DNA of 17,436 bases, taken from contig CAZBQG010000072.1 of NCBI GenBank assembly GCA_964493945.1, positions 1 to 17,436 of the forward strand. The letters run 5' to 3'. The position numbers and the translations under genes are program-made. Under the pieces are notes generated by a model. That model did not search any database and was not told the DNA's origin. It saw only the letters and a list, made by a program, of their open reading frames with translations. How positions within the stretch are numbered: the first letter of the stretch is position 1; each line of letters begins with the position of its first letter. Below are positions 15,992-17,436 of the stretch, one piece after another. Source of the DNA: CAZBQG01 sp964493945. Its GTDB lineage: Bacteria; Pseudomonadota; Alphaproteobacteria; Rhodospirillales; UBA2165.

Positions 15992-15997
15992 AAGGAG
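15992..15997 (+). promoter_or_regulatory. Shine-Dalgarno site of the CocE-like gene
   Basis: AAGGAG lies 10 nt before ATG 16008 and supports that start. The 122-bp gap upstream (15886-16007) is shared with the divergent M24 operon. It also holds a short palindrome TATCtGATA near 15964-15972. I found no convincing plus-strand -35/-10 pair. Confidence 0.6.
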
Positions 15998-16007
15998 CGG
16001 AAATCCC

Positions 16008-17436
16008 ATGTTCTCGACCGATTGGCAGGTGTCTGAACGCCAGCATGAAATACTGATCGAGCGGGACCGAAAAATCCAACTGGATGACGGGATTAAAATC
16101 GATTGCGATATTTTCCGCCCTCAAGGAGACGAAAAATTCCCGGTAATCCTGGCCATGCATCCCTATGACAAGGCTTGGCAGTCCAACTCCACCATGCCCG
16201 TCGCCTTTTCCGGCCAGGGGTCTTCCTATGAGACGGGGGATTACAATTTCTATGTACGCCGGGGCTATGTGCTGGTCATCGCCAATCTCAGGGGCACCCA
16301 CGCATCGGAGGGCTTCTTTTCCCATCTGGACCCGGACCAACAAAGCGTGCGCGATATCTACGAGACCATCGAATGGCTCTCTGCCCAGCCCTGGAGCGAC
16401 GGTAATGTGGGCATGGTGGGCGTTTCCTATCTGGCCGTGGTGCAAAAGCGGGTCGCGGCCCTTGCGCCGCCCCATCTGAAGGCCATCTTCGCGCCCTATG
16501 GCTGGTCCGACGGATACCGCGATCTTTATTACCGGGGCGGCATCGCGGCGCACGGGTTCCTGACCCACTGGCTGCGCACTTATTGTGTGGATTATCAGCT
16601 CAAGAACAATCTGCGCGAGGCCTGGGGCGACGAAAAATATGACGCGGCCATTGCCAAGGCCCAACAGGACCCCGAACTCATGGCCATCCCGGCCTTCAAG
16701 GAGGCGCTAGAAAATCCGGATGCGGGGGTCAATCCTTATTTCTGCGAAATCCTGGCAAACAATCTCATCGGCGATTATTTCACCGAACGGGCGATGGATT
16801 TTGAGGCCGCCTCCACCGTGCCCCTTTATGCCGGCGGTGACTGGAAGGGTTATGCCTTTCATCTGGCCGGCGATATCCGGGCCTATGAAAACTGGACGGG
16901 GGCCAAAAAGCTGACCATCGGACCCGGCATCTATCTGGACCGGCCCTTATATCAATATGCTTTCGAAAGCTTGCGCTGGTTCGATCACTGGCTGAAGGGC
17001 GTGGATACGGGCCTGATGGACGAAGCGCCCGTACAGATGTTCATCGAAGGCACGGGCGAATGGAAAGAAGCGGATAACTGGCCGGTCCCGGGAACTAGAT
17101 GGACGCCCTTCTATCTCCATGCCAATGGATTGTTGAGCGAGCATGAACATTGGCCCAATGAAGGCTTTTCCACATACGAAGATTCCCCCTTCAGCCGGGG
17201 CGGCGTGGAATTCGTAACTCCGGCCTTGGTCGAGAACACGGAAATCTGCGGGCCCATCGTGCTTAATCTTTATGGGTCGTCCACCGATGAGGAGATTTTC
17301 TGGTTCGTCACCCTTTGGCGCTATGACGCCGATGACGGTGAACATATGCTGACCCGGGGCTGGCTCAGGGGATCGCAGCGCAAACTGGACGAAGATAAAT
17401 CAAAGCCCTGGCAGCCGGTCCACACCCATGACGAAC
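16008..17436 (+). CDS. CocE/NonD family hydrolase, 3' end outside the window
   Basis: The frame is open from ATG 16008 to the window edge, giving 476 residues without a stop. The N-terminal alpha/beta-hydrolase domain has FPVILAMHPYDKAWQ (about 45-59) and the oxyanion-type RGTHASEG. The nucleophile elbow is GVSYLA with S140. The PepX_C-like beta domain begins near 365 (RWTPFYLHANG). CocE/NonD and X-Pro dipeptidyl-peptidase relatives hydrolyse esters or amides. Two usual triad signatures are not seen: the GGWxD segment reads GGDWKG (276-281), and the GPWxHG segment reads GPGIYLDRP (305-313) with no His. The Ser is therefore present, but Asp and His are absent at the expected places. It lacks a signal peptide. 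It lies beside the M24 operon, so it may act on an ester or amide intermediate of the same pathway. Confidence 0.85.
   Translation, partial: MFSTDWQVSERQHEILIERDRKIQLDDGIKIDCDIFRPQGDEKFPVILAMHPYDKAWQSNSTMPVAFSGQGSSYETGDYNFYVRRGYVLVIANLRGTHASEGFFSHLDPDQQSVRDIYETIEWLSAQPWSDGNVGMVGVSYLAVVQKRVAALAPPHLKAIFAPYGWSDGYRDLYYRGGIAAHGFLTHWLRTYCVDYQLKNNLREAWGDEKYDAAIAKAQQDPELMAIPAFKEALENPDAGVNPYFCEILANNLIGDYFTERAMDFEAASTVPLYAGGDWKGYAFHLAGDIRAYENWTGAKKLTIGPGIYLDRPLYQYAFESLRWFDHWLKGVDTGLMDEAPVQMFIEGTGEWKEADNWPVPGTRWTPFYLHANGLLSEHEHWPNEGFSTYEDSPFSRGGVEFVTPALVENTEICGPIVLNLYGSSTDEEIFWFVTLWRYDADDGEHMLTRGWLRGSQRKLDEDKSKPWQPVHTHDE

Noticed and set aside
15984..16664. 226-codon minus-strand frame opposite the CocE-like gene
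   Set aside because: The plus strand has a ribosome binding site, the GVSY elbow and an open frame to the window end.
1..17436. CRISPR array, tRNA or rRNA, insertion sequence ends
   Set aside because: No repeated spacer structure, cloverleaf-like or rRNA-like sequence, transposase or terminal inverted repeats were seen on reading both strands.

Overview
The window is GC-rich (about 60% by eye) and densely packed with catabolic genes. Codon use, the style of the histidine-kinase fragment and the mix of families suggest an alphaproteobacterium, perhaps near the Rhodospirillales. That assignment is an inference; there is no rRNA or marker gene here to confirm it.

Layout. Positions 1-518 hold the C-terminal ATPase half of a sensor histidine kinase that looks broken: in-frame stops at 18-23 and no usual start codon before 156. 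A minus-strand gene (600-2009) encodes a thioredoxin-fold domain with a CPTC motif joined to a large domain of unknown function. Divergent from it, after a 103-bp control region with a plausible promoter, runs a tightly coupled seven-gene plus-strand operon (2113-12283). Its genes are a UbiD-type prenylated-FMN decarboxylase, the three subunits of a molybdenum hydroxylase (FAD, 2Fe-2S and molybdopterin subunits), an ACMSD-like metal-dependent amidohydrolase/decarboxylase, and the HyuA/HyuB pair of the ATP-dependent hydantoinase/oxoprolinase family. Only 3 bp separate it from a convergent minus-strand operon (15885 down to 12287). That operon has two tandem M24 'pita-bread' proteins, both lacking the usual metal ligands, and an MmgE/PrpD family protein. 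A CocE/NonD-type alpha/beta hydrolase starts at 16008, divergent from the M24 operon, and runs off the right edge.

How the genes could work together (inference). UbiD removes, or adds, a carboxyl group on an aromatic or heteroaromatic ring. The Mo enzyme hydroxylates a ring carbon, commonly next to nitrogen. HyuAB can then use ATP to open the resulting cyclic amide. The amidohydrolase, the creatinase-like M24 pair, MmgE/PrpD and the CocE-like hydrolase could process the open-chain products. This order fits breakdown of an N-heteroaromatic carboxylate such as a pyrrole or pyridine carboxylate, but no gene fixes the substrate. Not seen in the window: UbiX (maker of prenylated FMN), Mo-cofactor maturation factors, a transporter, a ring-cleaving dioxygenase, or an intact regulator. 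These would have to lie elsewhere.

The most unusual points are the combination of genes in one operon, the metal-ligand-free M24 pair (one apparently missing all five ligands), and a CocE-like hydrolase whose catalytic His and Asp are not where expected.
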